A stretch of 64,000 nt of DNA. Source: Helianthus annuus (lineage: Eukaryota > Streptophyta > Magnoliopsida > Asterales > Asteraceae). Shown in pieces: positions 27,836 through 39,749 of this stretch; the stretch's first letter is position 1, and each line of letters starts with the position of its first letter. The notes under the pieces are model-generated. The model was not told where the DNA came from. It ran no database searches and saw only the letters and a list, made by a program, of their open reading frames with translations. Made by a program: the position numbers and the translations under genes. The stretch is from NCBI RefSeq assembly GCF_002127325.2, contig NC_035447.2, positions 25,353,780 to 25,417,779 on the forward strand. The letters run 5' to 3'.

Positions 27836-29700
27836 TTAACAGATTTGACTTCCTATTTTAAAGCCTTTTCTACTTCCTTGACGTTTGGACGTCGTTGTTT
27901 TGTTTCTTGTTTTTAACAGTTCGCTTCTCTTGTTTTGGTGAAACATAACGACGTTGTTGGTGACCTTTTTCAGGAGGGGCTCTCTCAACAAATTTTTCTT
28001 TGGGAGTATTTGTACAGTTTTTGATAATATGGCCAAACTCCCCACATTTAAAACAAGTTCTCCTTTCAACAAACTTAGGAGATTCTGATTGACGAACAGA
28101 TGTTGAACCTGTAGAACCAGAGGTACTTGTTCCTTCATCACACCCATTTGTGTGTTAGGTGTAGTTGTTTTGACTATTACGTTTTAAAATTTTGACTTGT
28201 TGGACAACATCGGTATTTGATTTATTTTCAAAAGTCTCAATTTTATCAGTACCTTTTGATGCTATAAATTTAACATCACTGCTTTTCTTCCTGTAACGAG
28301 CTCCTTTTGTTTCAAACTTTGATTGAGAAACTTTAGGCTTTTGAGCTCTCTGTTCTTGTTATTTACCCTTAGAAGCAATAGGTTGTTGCTTTGTCGGCAA
28401 TCTTTGATTTCCAAATTGTTTTCTAACTTCAGATTTTGGAATAGGATTACATTGAGTCACAACAACTCCCGGGATCGTCTTTCCCAAAAACTTACTTGTA
28501 TTATCTTCAAAAACTTTATCAATCAAAGATGGATTGACGTTTTTAATTGGAAAATCTTTGTCTGACTATATTTTAGCATCACCGACCAAAGTATACAACA
28601 CATTATTACTCTTAACGGCAGACACACATTCCTTCACTTCCTGGACAGGATTAATCACTTGTTTGGCAACAGGTTGCACAACAGGAGTAGGAGGATCACA
28701 CAGAATATGATTCTCAATAGGAATTTCTACTCCTTTCATCTTATCAAGTGATTTATCCTGATCACTCACATCTGATTCATCATCAGACGAATCATAGTCC
28801 TCAATAATTGGAGCACTTTGATTCGTACACGTTGAAGTTTCTGTTTCTTCAGATGAGATACTCGAGGAACTGTCCGATTTGAACCCTAATCCTATAGTAA
28901 CTTCCTCATAATCAAGAGGCACACTTGGTTCAAAACGAGGCATTTTCTCTTCATCGGGCATTTTGGTATAGTTGTGTCTCTAAGGAGGCGGACACGACTT
29001 ATACCCAACGCCTTTCTTGTTCCCTTTCAACTGTTGAGCGTCTATGATGTGATCAAGCACATATCGAGAGTTAGAATAACTCTCCAATTTGAGCTTGATT
29101 GCATCATGCTCGCATTTTGCCACGGCTAGCTCTTTCTTTGTTTCCTCAATGATATTAATGTAGTTATTAATACCAATTTGTTTGCTGAAAATAGTTTTTA
29201 TCAATTCGTAAACACTTTTCTTTAAAGTTTCAATTACTGATTTGAAATCTTTTTCACTTCGAGTTAAAGCCATGTTTGCCTCTTTGCACTTTGACAGCTC
29301 AATAACCAAACTCTAATTGTGACTATGAATCTTTTCTGATTTAAGTTTCAAATTTGCACAATTACTGCATACACTAGGAGTGGGAGTGTCGGAATTTACC
29401 TGACTAGTCGAGGCTGAGACATTTGTCATAAAGGTAGTCTGATAAGAAAAAGATCCATCTTCAGAGTAGAACTTCTCCATTTCCTTTGATGCAACCACAG
29501 CCTTATTTACCAGAATAGATTTATGACACTTTAACTCCTCAGCTTCCTTCAATAAGTCATCAACATCAGAATTTATCTCTTCCTTCACATCCGATTCTGA
29601 ATTATAACCTCCCGCATTCAAGCTTTCTTCATCCGAACTGCCACTATAACCCGAGCTATCATCATTTTCAGAAAATTCTTCTTTGTGAACATGCTTGATG
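27836..29700 (-). pseudogene. Copia Gag-protease linker: coiled coil and a second CCHC zinc knuckle
   Basis: Several short frames, separated by stops, read in order: acidic stretch (29621-29313), a likely coiled coil with KSVIETLKK and AVAKCEHDAIKL (29309-28980), an MPRFEPSVPLDYEE block (28961-28566), then CFKCGEFGHIIKNC at 28055-28014. From memory, the long linker with this PRFEPSVPLDYEE block is a feature of Asteraceae copia families. This knuckle is in addition to the one at 29993-29952. Confidence 0.7.
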
Positions 29701-31519
29701 TGATTGATGATCTTGGCTTAACATGCAGTTCCTCCTTCTCCTTCATCACCATCTCCAAACTGTACGGACTAGTTACACCTTTCATCAGCTTGAACGACTA
29801 ATGCCCGATTGGTGTTTGACGACCCAGACTGGTTTTGGTTGGTCGTGTTGTTCACAGCTACTATCCTTCTTTCACGGTTTTCTTGATTTGTGATGGAAGT
29901 ACTTGTCTGATTTCGGAAGGGATTTTGATTGCCTTGTTTGCTCGGTCGAGTGCACTCACGCTTGAAGTGACCCTTTTCGCCACAATTAAAGCATGTAACT
30001 GCATCCTTATCGAAACCGTACTTTGTATCCTTTTTGCTTTCCAAGGTAGTTCTCCCAGTTCGTTTCATAAAATCCTTAGCCCTTCGAACAGCACTTGCAA
30101 ACGCCCACTTAATGTCCATTAACTCCATTTCATCATGGTCTATCTGTTGATAATCTTCGTTGGTCAAATTGATGTTTCCAATTAGACCTGTAACCAATCC
30201 ACAGTAGACACTGAACATTGTGTTGAGAAGTTCCATACGTTCCTCTGTAACTTCTATACTGACTTTTGAAAGATTGGAAGTATCAACTCTGACGGTGTTG
30301 GGGTTTTGAGGTTGAAAGTTGTTACCATAACATGCTTGTTGTGGTTGGGCTTGTGGTGATGGCGAAGTATAGGCACTTGGATCAAATTGAGGTTGAGATG
30401 TGGAAGTTTGAGGTTGAGGTTGGGGTTTAGGGAGCCAGGCACTTGGATCTAATTTAGGTTCTGGTGTAGGAACTTGTGGTTTACCAAAATAGACATTTGG
30501 AACGAATTGACATTTTGAAAGAGCATGGGCTTGTGCAATAAGATGTGGTGGTGGGTGATAGGCACTTGGATCGAAAACCTGAGGAGCTGACTAGGGAAAG
30601 GGAAAGGAGCTTGTATTGGACACAAACGCCGTTTGTAGTTTCGGTTGCTGACTGGAACTTGCTGCAGGATTAATCCCTCCAAAATACATTTCTGGATTTT
30701 GAGGAACTGTAATGCTTTTAGCTTTTCGGATTTCCTATTCATCCTTGTTTTCCAATTTTTGAACGAATTCATAGATGGTGGCAGTGTCTAAAACACCTGT
30801 ATACTTTAATAATTCAATGAAAAGACTCCACTTTGGGGGTAGTGCATCAGCCAGCCTTGCAACCAGTTCCTGTTGAGTTGCAGTAACATTATAAGAATAC
30901 ATTTCACTAATTAAATGATAAAAACGAGTTATCATATCATTTAGTGTTTCGTTTTCCATGAATTGAAATGCTTCAAATTCCTTTTTCAACAAATCATGGC
31001 GTGTCTTTCGTGTAGCTGCATTTCCTTCTCCTCTTGCTACCAAGGCGTCCCATAAGGCTTTCGTGCTTGTACAATAACCGAATTGATGATGAATGTCTTT
31101 GTGGAGTGCTTGTGTAAGGATAGCAAACGCCTTCTTTTCCAGATCATATGCCTTTTTGTCATTTCTAACATATTTGCATAGGTCATTGCATTTGATCCTG
31201 CTTCTTCAAGAGCTGTGTTAAATGGCGTAGTGAAACACGTCCATAGCTTGGTGTTTTGCCCTAGAACATAAGTGTGAAATCGACCTTTCCAAGATGGATA
31301 GTCGTTCATATGATTTAGCTTTGGCGGGCGATTGTTACTACCCGTTTCACTTTCACTTTGTAACAAATTCTGAATGCTTTGATTTTGATTCGTTACGCAT
31401 GCCCATTGACTTGCCGTAATTGTTTGTTGTGGCATCATCATTTTCATCCAAGCCGCTGCGGAGGTCGGATCTTGACCTAAGCCTGGGCCACTGCTCCAAT
31501 CCCATGGACTAGTACTCAT
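29701..31519 (-). pseudogene. gag: Copia Gag with first CCHC zinc knuckle
   Basis: Starts at MSTSPWDWSS (ATG at 31519). The N-terminus has NHMNDYPSWKGRF. A frameshift near 31150 is followed by the UBN2/copia Gag domain (LLKKEFEAFQF...LVARLADALPPKW, 31043-30735). A proline-rich linker contains stops near 30727 and 30593. CFNCGEKGHFKREC is at 29993-29952. A TAG where a Trp codon is expected (29769) closes the last frame. Broken at four or more places. Confidence 0.82.
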
Positions 31520-32528
31520 ATTTTGGTTATGGTATAAAAACAAATGCATGAAAAACCAAATTAACAGACTTGGTGTGATTTGTAAACCTTCTGTGAAAAA
31601 TAGGATTCAACGAAAAATGTAAGACCACGAAAAAATATCCCACGAAAGATGAATGGCCCATTTGAGTTACCAGGCCCAAACCGAGTAACAGGCCCACGAA
31701 AAATAAGCCTAAAACTTGTTTCTTAGACCAACTTATGAAACCAACAAATAACCAGCCCAAACACCAATCTGTTGCTAGACCCAGTCCACGAAGAAGAGAG
31801 ATCAGCCCACCAATGAAAAAGTCTTATAACAATTTAATTTCCTTTTCAGCAGCCCAAATTTGTATTATATTCACGAATAATTAGCCAAAAAAATAATTTG
31901 TTGACTTCTTTGGCCACCTGAATAAGACAAACAAGTTGGTTCTTTGTTGACCAAGGTAATATTTCTTTGACTTCAGTATATGACAAACAACAAACTTTGG
32001 AATTTGGTTTTTCGTGGGTGAACTTTTGTGTGTAAAGAATCTGGATGAAAAACAATGTTTCGTAGGATAAGGTTTTTCGTGAGAAATTAGATAAAAACAA
32101 GGATTTTTCGTTGACCACCAGATCTTTCGCAGGTATGGGGCACTGTGAAAGTTGGTGAGAAATTTTCAACCAAATCTTATCCTATCTTGTCAGATTTTAG
32201 AGAGTTGGTAAACCAAATCTGAAGACATCTTATCTTTCATAATACAACTGAAACTCCGATGACTTTTCCGGCAAAAACAACTCACCGGATAAAATGGTGT
32301 TTTATGATATTCACGTTAAAACTCAAAACAACTTGTACTTTCTATTATCTCCAATGTTTTTAAACAAGTTTTAACCAAAAACGACACCAAACAACAACGA
32401 TTTTCGAGTTTTGATTCGGACTTTATGAACTAGAACTGGGTTTTTGAAAATTTTACACAAAACACACTCAAAACCCACTCGAAAATCACACCGGTAACTC
32501 GGTTTTCAACAAGAAATCGAGCCTTACA
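31520..32528. other. Copia 5' untranslated leader
   Basis: Between PBS and gag. Rich in GACGAAAAAC-like words in both orientations (31600-31700 and 31990-32130). No coding region supported. Confidence 0.6.
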
Positions 32529-32539
32529 CTCTGATACCA
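32529..32539 (-). other. Copia primer binding site, initiator tRNA-Met
   Basis: TGGTATCAGAG on the minus strand, 2 nt inside the LTR: the classic plant copia PBS. Confidence 0.9.
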
Positions 32540-32541
32540 CT

Positions 32542-33203
32542 TGTAGGTTCGTTTTTAGAGGATCGATCATGAAACCAAATCCCTGTTTATAACAAACACG
32601 GTCACGAGTGCGGAATCCCCGTGACGACGCAAACCAAACACATAAATAGCAAGAACACGATGTAACCAAAGATTCACAGTCTATTGATTAAACAGATGAG
32701 AACAAACATCAAACACATACACACAATGTTTGAAGGTAAACCTCACAGTTGGATATGCTCTCGTCGTTTCACACAGAAACCAAGTGTGGTTTATATAGGA
32801 AGCCCAACCCAAACATGACGAAACACATAACGGCCTTGACGAAAAACCATGGTCGACGAATAACCAGGTTATTCGTCACTGTTCACGACGAAACATAGTG
32901 CGACCAATAACAAGGTTTTTCGTCACACACATGTACGACGAAAGAGGGTCTTTCGTCGAGGGCTGCAAAAACAAAACAGCTGCAAACAACTTGAATAAAC
33001 ACACAGACAACATAAACTACCAACATATGCAGCATGCATCAGTTTTAAACATACATGCCAAAAAGACAAACTGTCGAACCAAAGCAAGATAGGAGGATAT
33101 CCGACTTGGTCGACTGACGGAACATACAGACTCGATAAATAAAAGACCGTAAAATACAACGCTACTAAAGAACAAGTTACAGACACCAAAATATGTACCA
33201 ACA
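32542..33203 (-). repeat. Copia 5' LTR
   Basis: On the minus strand starts TGTTGGTAC and ends CCTACA next to the PBS. The outer border is inferred from TG/CA, because the partner LTR lies outside the window. Holds several GACGAAAAACC/GGTTTTTCGTC words. Confidence 0.75.
32792..32797 (-). promoter_or_regulatory. TATA box of the copia LTR
   Basis: CTATATAAAC on the minus strand about 260 bp before the PBS. Confidence 0.5.
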
Positions 33204-33413
33204 ATTTAAGAATGATTCAATTGAAGATGTAATAGATCTTTTCCAAAAATATTAAAATTTGAGGGTACACTCGTCGAATGTAATGTTCATCGTTTCTTAA
33301 TAGATCGTATTTATGTATATACTAATTATATATTGGATTTTTATTATCTATTATCTAATGACATTGTGTTTTAATCTTGCAACCCAAACCGACAGATCTA
33401 TAAATTAAGTTGA
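33204..33413. other. AT-rich flank of the copia element
   Basis: Nothing recognised. If the LTR border is right, the copia target duplication starts at 33204. Confidence 0.4.
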
Positions 33414-33423
33414 TAGATATTAT

Positions 33424-33774
33424 GGGGAAGGTTCAAATGAAAACCAGTAGTTAACTCGAAAACTAACTAAAAAAAGTTTAAAAAACATACCAAATTTTTT
33501 TTACCAATTTTTGCTATTTTATTTATATAAGAAAACTTTTTTTCAAAAAAAAAAATAAAAAAAATTGTAGTGCATATGTGTAATATTGCACATGTGTGTG
33601 TACTACACATGTGTGTGCACCACGAATTTTTTTTTTTTTTTGAATTTTTTTTATATACAAAAACTAGGGATTTTTAATAAAAAAATTGTAAAAAAAAATT
33701 GGTGTGATATTTAGGCTTTTTTAGTTAGTTTTCGAGTTTTCGCGTTAAAAGTGGTTTTCATTTGAACCATCCCC
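33424..33774. mobile_element. MULE-type MITE, 351 bp
   Basis: TIRs start GGGGAAGGTTCAAATGAAAA on the left and GGGGATGGTTCAAATGAAAA on the right. A perfect 10-bp TSD, TAGATATTAT, lies at 33414-33423 and 33775-33784. No coding capacity. Confidence 0.9.
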
Positions 33775-33784
33775 TAGATATTAT

Positions 33785-34468
33785 AACATGGCATTGATAA
33801 TTTTTTTTTCAAATTCATATTGATTCGAACATTTTTTTTCTAGTATTTACTAGGTCCCTTCAACATGTTTACAATATCTAAGTAGTTTATAAACAAGTTT
33901 GTTTTCTTAGTTTATTCTATTATGATCAACTGTTTTAATCTTTTGGAAGCAAAGAGAAAATAATAAAATCACACCAGGTAGCAAAAAAATAACTAGGCAA
34001 AGAAGTTTACAATAGGCGGGTTTTTCAACCACTGGATCCACTACAAAGGACAATTACAATTCCTACCTGAAAATCACAAAGAAAAAGAAAAACTAACAAA
34101 AGACTCGAATATCAATTGCCCTGGTTTGCTTTGAGCCTTTAAAAACATCCACAACACCGACCACGAAATGAAAATGAGAGCTTACAATATGCATGTTTTG
34201 CTCCTCGAACCTGTGGACGCCTCTATCCAAGACATCAAACATTTTGAGAGTGTCGCATGGGATACCGAGACTCCCACCTGAATGCCAGATAGAGTTTCAC
34301 ATTTTTTAAAAAACAACTTATTAACTTATTGGCTTTTCCCACTACATAACCTAATTCATACAATTTTTTAAAAGCTCTTTTTTGAAAAGTCACAAGTCAA
34401 TAAATTCTTTTAACAAAAAAAGTTCTTTTTGAGTTAAATAAGCTTAACCAATCAAGCCCTAAAAAGAC
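33785..34468. other. Unassigned AT-rich sequence
   Basis: No gene or repeat border recognised; part may be 3' sequence of the neighbouring minus-strand LINE. Confidence 0.35.
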
Positions 34469-35194
34469 CTAGATTAGCCATTCCCAATCTTTCTTCTCAC
34501 AGAAGAATAAGGAAGAATCCCATATCATGAGGAGAAACAAAAGACTTTGATATTCTTTGTCAAAACCCATTCCCTTTGACCGGAAAATTCCGATCAACAA
34601 CCTCGATTTTGGTTCCATGTATAATAGAAACCTATAGGCATTGTTTATAAGCGTATACAAACTCCCAAATAGCCCCACATCCACCCCGAGTTCTTTTTTG
34701 ACGCCATTCTAATTAACCTAATGCATCTTTTACAGTCACCCATCGTATCCCAGAAAAATCTCAATCTTAAAGATTCCAAAATTTTAGCAACCTTCTTAGG
34801 CACGGGAAAAAGGGACATGTAATAGTTTCCCAATGCCCCTACAACCGATGTAATAAGAGCTGATCTACCACCACTCGGTAACAAATAGCAAGTTTTTTAT
34901 GAAATCCATCCACGATAACACGCCAAGCGTGTGAAGATGCCATATTCGCCCATACCAAAACCCCCAAATATATAAATAGAATTATGTCTTGTTTACACCA
35001 CACTGATCTGGCAAACGATGATACGTCATGGAAATCCACACCAACCGCAAACAAACTAGAATTATGGTGATTAATTTTTAAACCCGAGATTAGATAAAAG
35101 CAGTTAAGGGCAATACCTACCAACATTCTAAATATTCTTTTTAGACCAATACCTAACCACTAGAGCATCATCAGCAAAGAATATATAGGATAAT

Positions 35195-36452
35195 TAGGGG
35201 TGGCAACAAAAACCCAACTATGATATTTTGGGTTGTTTTGGGCCTCTTTAAAAAAGGAAATAAGTCAGAATGGGCTAGGGATTTAGTCAAGATGGGTTAG
35301 GATGGGTTTTAAAATACCCATCTACATTTTAACATGGGTCAGGGTGAGTTTTTAACTATCTAACCTTAAAACGCATCAGACTTCATGGGAACGGGATATC
35401 AATTGTGTGACTTGTGTCGCTTTTAAATCCCCTTCGTGGATTCAACCCTAAATCACCATCATTGTCTATTTCAAACCTCATCATCACGTGAATTCGTTGT
35501 TTACAAGAATTGCCACCACAAAGAATCTTGGAAAAAACCCACCAGTGATTACAGCCACCAAACCCCTTAATTTCGTGGATTCATTGTTGTTTACAAGAAT
35601 TGGCATCACTAGTTTCGTGGGTTTATCTGATTAAGGTGAGATTTCTAGAAATTTATACATTTATTGTTGTTTTTTTTGGTAGGGTCTCTAATTTATATGT
35701 TTCAGATTAGGGCTAGTTTGTGATGATATTGAAACTAGGTTCTTTGTTGAAAACTAAAAAGTAATTAAAGGAATTGAGAAAAATAAATATTACCTTAGAA
35801 CTCTATCTGATGTAATTTACCCAAATGAGAGGAAAAAAACATATGTTTTAGATTAACCAATTTCTTAATCTGTATGTGTTCTTTAACCACCCTCAATTTA
35901 TAAACCCTTAATTGTTGTTTGGTTTTTTTTTAATTTAATTGGAACTGTTTTGGGAAGAAATATTGGTTGCAAAGTTGAAAATAGTTTCAATTTGCATGAT
36001 GAATCTCGGAATCAAAGCTGTTGTTGAGAATTTGATAATCATTATGATTGATTCTACATGATAATTAAAAAATGCAATTTTCTACTTTCTGATTTTTTTT
36101 TAATTTTTTGATTTTTTTAATTTTTCTGATTTTTTTTAATTTTTCTAATTTTTTAAATTTTTTGATTTTGTATTTTTTGAATTTTTTTATTTTTTTTTGT
36201 TTTTCAGATTTTTTATATTTTTTTGAATTTTTTGAATTTTTTAATTTTTCTGATTTTTTTTGTTTTTCTTTTATTTTTTTTTTTTTGAATTTTTCTGATT
36301 TTTTTGAATTTTTTTTATTTTTAGCCTATCATGACCGAAACCCATTGTGACCTAATCCCATCTTGACTTTTTTCTTAAAAACCTCATCCTTACCTAAACC
36401 CATCCTAACCCATTACCCAAACCTACCCAACCCACCCATTTTGCCACCTCTA
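35195..36452. mobile_element. hAT-like non-autonomous element, about 1.26 kb
   Basis: Ends TAGGGGTGGCAA and, inverted, TAGAGGTGGCAA. Flanked by 8-bp AGGATAAT (35187-35194) and GGGATAAT (36453-36460), 7 of 8 matching, as expected for hAT. Both sides carry AACCCA/TGGGTT-rich subterminal sequence. No transposase seen. Confidence 0.75.
36085..36325. repeat. Low-complexity T-rich tract
   Basis: Irregular TTTTTGAATTTTT and TTTTTCTGATTTTT repetition inside the hAT-like element. The frame through it is an artefact. Confidence 0.9.
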
Positions 36453-36680
36453 GGGATAATGAAATACCATCCTATCCATTCTTAGCACCATGAAAGATAC
36501 CTGCGCTGCAAACTAAAAGGATTTTAGGGATGAGTCCTAAGTCACGAACACACCCCAAAACCACACCATAAGACTCAAACACGACCAGTAAATCTACATC
36601 ATTGTCCTCTTCATGTTTCTCAACCCTACGTTTTTCAATTTTCCTCGATCTGCTTAGATCTGTATTATAGATCATCCTCA

Positions 36681-37432
36681 CAGGTTCAAGCTTGCGATAT
36701 GGTTTATTACCGAAACAACTTCCGCATAAGATTTTGAAGTTCCTATAATGGGTTTAGTTCCAAGTTTATTTAACATGTCCACCCTAGGCCTACCACCATG
36801 GTTTGATGGTAGACCTAATGTTTGTCGATCATTACGCGTGACATTTGCATACAGATGGTAGTCTCCAAACGGTTCTCAAGTTATTGAAGAACCCTAATAA
36901 ATCTAACAAAACCAAGTGTTTCCCAATCTTCGTAACTCGGATTGAAATGTACACATCAACAACTCATCCCCATTCATGACATCGATTCCCACGGATGAAC
37001 CTACATACATAGGTACGGGTTCATCGGAACCCATTTGGTTTTGATTTTTATAAAAGTATGTATATAAAGTCTGGAGTGAACCCATAAATAATATATGGGG
37101 TGAACCCATATACAAAATAAAGAAGGTTCCAGTGATTAAGGTATTGTGTTATAAGTAATGGGATGCATTTCTATGAGCGGTTATGTATGGTGTGTATCTA
37201 TAGTGTTTTATTTCTTTTTGGAAAACCGAATTTCTTTATTCCTGTTGTTGTGTGTGGGGCGTGAACCCAAGACCTACAAACCTAGGTATACCTAAAGACT
37301 TTGCCTTTGATAATAGGCCAACAACCCTGTTGGTGCCTATCTATAGTTAATTAATGTCATTTTGTTAAATTATTTATAGATTTTGTTAAATTATTTATTT
37401 TGATTTATTCGTTGTAAAGTATTGTCGTTAGG
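36681..37432. other. Unassigned sequence
   Basis: No gene recognised. May include more of the LINE near 36681-36720 and repeat debris (a GAACCCAAGACCTAC segment near 37262). Confidence 0.3.
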
Positions 37433-38756
37433 GCTGCAAATAAACCGAACGAACACGAACAAGACCTTGTTCGTGTTCATTTGTTAAGAAATATATGTGT
37501 TCGCGAACCGTACACGTATCGAATGAGATTTTATTTCCGTGTTCGTTTGTTAAGGAAATGAACTTGTTAGTGTTCGTTTGTGTTTGCTTGTTAATTTTAG
37601 GCAACGAACAAAAACAAACGTTGACGAACAGTATGGGTGTTATCAACATAATGCACATTTACACGGCTATGTATTAATGGTTAACAGTAAGATTAGTTGT
37701 GATTATGGAGTGTTGTTAACGCGATGCACGTGTTCATGTTAATAATGGTTAACAGTTTACGGATGACGAGTATGGGTGTTATCAACATAATGCACATGTG
37801 CATGATAGGTGACGAGTATGGGTGTTATCAACATAATGCACATTTGCATGATCGTTGTATTGATCAAGCAGATAAACAAAAAAAATGAACAATTTATATA
37901 AACAATGATACAGGAACATAAAGTAACCAAGCAAATGTTAAATAAACAATGATATAGTAACATAGAGTAATAAAGCATGTAAAAACTAGAAAAACAAACA
38001 ATGAACAATGATAAATAAACACTGATATAGGAACATAGAGTTATCAAGCATGTAAAAACTATTTCTGTATACTACCTTTAGTCTCGTATCTATAAATTGT
38101 AATTGTTGTTGGTCCAGATTCGTGGGTGCTATAGCAGTCGATGTTGAAGTATTGTCATCGGAAATTGAGTATTCAACGGAAATTGAGTGTTCAACTACAA
38201 CGACATTTTCTGATGTAGACATAGATTCAAGAGTATGGATATCAAAAATAGGTCTTTTTATAAGCTGAAATTGACCTAACTGTGTAAATGTCATTATCAG
38301 ATTGACGAGGAGGGTATATGTGTGATGAATCAGAAGATGCCATCTGTATTATAAATGGGTTACAAGTGAAATTATGTTTATTTGTATATAGATGCCAAAA
38401 AACAATATAATCGGACAAAAAAGGATGTAATTTGTTGTGATCACCGGATAAATGATGTATTCAACTGAGTAATCGTATAAGGACGAGCCAGATTAGTAAT
38501 GTAGTAGTGACTTATGAGCAGATGTATGAATGTCACCGGATGAGTTGTCGTCGAAGGAGTTGTCACGGCGGTGGTGCGGTGGTGTCGTTGGTGTCGCGGT
38601 GGTGGCAGAGGTGATGTGTCGGCGGCGGCGGCGGCGGTTGTCAGGGGGGTGGTAGCAGTGAATGATTTAAACAGAATGAGGATGTAAACCCTAACTATTT
38701 GAACAGAATGAGGATGTAAACCCTGTTAGATGGAATTTCACTTTAATTACAAAAAT
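37433..38756. other. hAT-like end and degraded sequence
   Basis: Starts with GGGCTGCAAATAAACCGAAC, a hAT-type terminus, but I do not find its inverted partner. GTATGGGTGTTATCAACATA recurs near 37631, 37769 and 37816. A minus-strand frame from ATG 38343 is short and not recognised; it could be a first exon of a lost hAT gene. 38571-38652 is a GGTGGC/GGCGGC-rich microsatellite. Confidence 0.35.
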
Positions 38757-38880
38757 GTCATGTGTTCACACTGGTTCTCGCGGTTCTCGCAATAAAGGGT
38801 GGTTCCTAACGGATCCTTCTCCTATATTGCGAGAACCGTGACCCTTTATTGCGAGAACCGCGAGAACCAGTGTGAATACA
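38757..38880. repeat. Hairpin formed by two abutting foldback ends
   Basis: A 31-bp perfect stem (CACTGGTTCTCGCGGTTCTC onward and its complement) with a loop of about 46 nt. Looks like the right end of one copy next to the left end of another (38826-39306) of the same family. Confidence 0.7.
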
Positions 38881-39306
38881 ACCAAAAATACCTAAAAGAA
38901 TCTAAAAACACACAATTTTTTAATATTTTTTATAAACATCGTTACTTTTCGTTAACAAAAAAATTAAAAAAATAAAAAAAAAAATTTTTGATTGTAACAA
39001 TTTTTTATAAAAATATATTAATTTTTTTTGTTTTTTTTATATTTTTTAAGATTTTTTTTAGGTTTTTTGGGGGTTTAACTTTATGGCTTAGTTTTAGCAT
39101 TTAGCTTGGGTGGGTGGTGTTAGGTTTTTTAGAGGGGTTTAGTTTTTAGCATTTAGCTTGGGGGGAGGGGGGTTAGGGTTTTTTTTGGGTGGGGTGGGGG
39201 GTTAGGTTTATTTAGGTTTTTGGTGGTGTAGTGGTTTTATTTTATTGTGTTCACATTGGTTCTCGTGATTCTCGTAATAAAGGTGGTTCTTGCATGAACC
39301 CAACCC
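38826..39306. mobile_element. Foldback element A1, (TA)n-flanked on the right
   Basis: Outer arms carry GCGAGAACC and GTGTTCACA-type blocks, inverted at the other end. Same family as 39325-39736 and 56721-57260. Interior rich in poly-A/T and G runs. Non-coding. Confidence 0.65.
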
Positions 39307-39324
39307 TATATATATATATATATA

Positions 39325-39736
39325 GGAGAAGGATCCATTAGGAACCACCTTTTATTGCGAGAATCGCGAGAACCAATGTGAACACAACCAAAAATACCTA
39401 AAAAATACATAATTTTTTTAAATATTTTTTATGAAAAAATCGTTGCATTTCCTTATTAAAAAAATTGCTACTAAAAGCAGCTCTTTTTTCATAAAAAATA
39501 TTTAAAAAAAAATTATGTGTTTTTTTAGGTTTTTTGGGAGTTTAGTTTTTAGCATTTAGCTTGGGGGGGGGGGGGGGTTAGGTTTTTTTATTTTGGGAGG
39601 GGGGATTAGGGTTTTTTTTTGTGGAGGGGGGGTTAGTTTTTTTTAGGTTTTTGATGGTGTAGTGGGTTTATTTTGTTGTGTTCACATTGGTTCTCGTGGT
39701 TCTCGCAATAAAGGTGGTTCTTGCATCAACCCTACC
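39325..39736. mobile_element. Foldback element A2 between (TA)n tracts
   Basis: 412 bp between (TA)n at 39307-39324 and about 39737-39748. Inverted arms with ACCACCTTTTATTGCGAGAA and CCAATGTGAACACAA blocks. Non-coding. Confidence 0.8.
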
Positions 39737-39749
39737 ATATATATATATG

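Larger units (their letters stand above)
34469..36680 (-). pseudogene. L1-type LINE reverse transcriptase fragment, split by a hAT-like element
   Basis: On the minus strand, 36680-36461 gives the sequence before the RT active site (AGIFHGAKNG, DGISLS). After the hAT-like insert, 35194 onward gives YIFFADDALVV (active-site box FADD), then LISGLKINHHNSSLFAVGV, then GGRSALITSVVGALGNYY. The blocks align by eye with the intact LINE at 48542 (NDGPVISHFLYADDVIF, LASGLKVNLAKSS, GGRVTLLKSVLNALP). Many stops and shifts. The 3' end is unclear below 34640. Confidence 0.75.

Noticed and set aside
36108..36350. Phe-rich 80-aa ORF
   Set aside because: Low-complexity T-rich tract.
37986..38343. Possible first exon of a hAT transposase
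   Set aside because: No BED finger or dimerisation motif and no partner TIR seen; left as unassigned.
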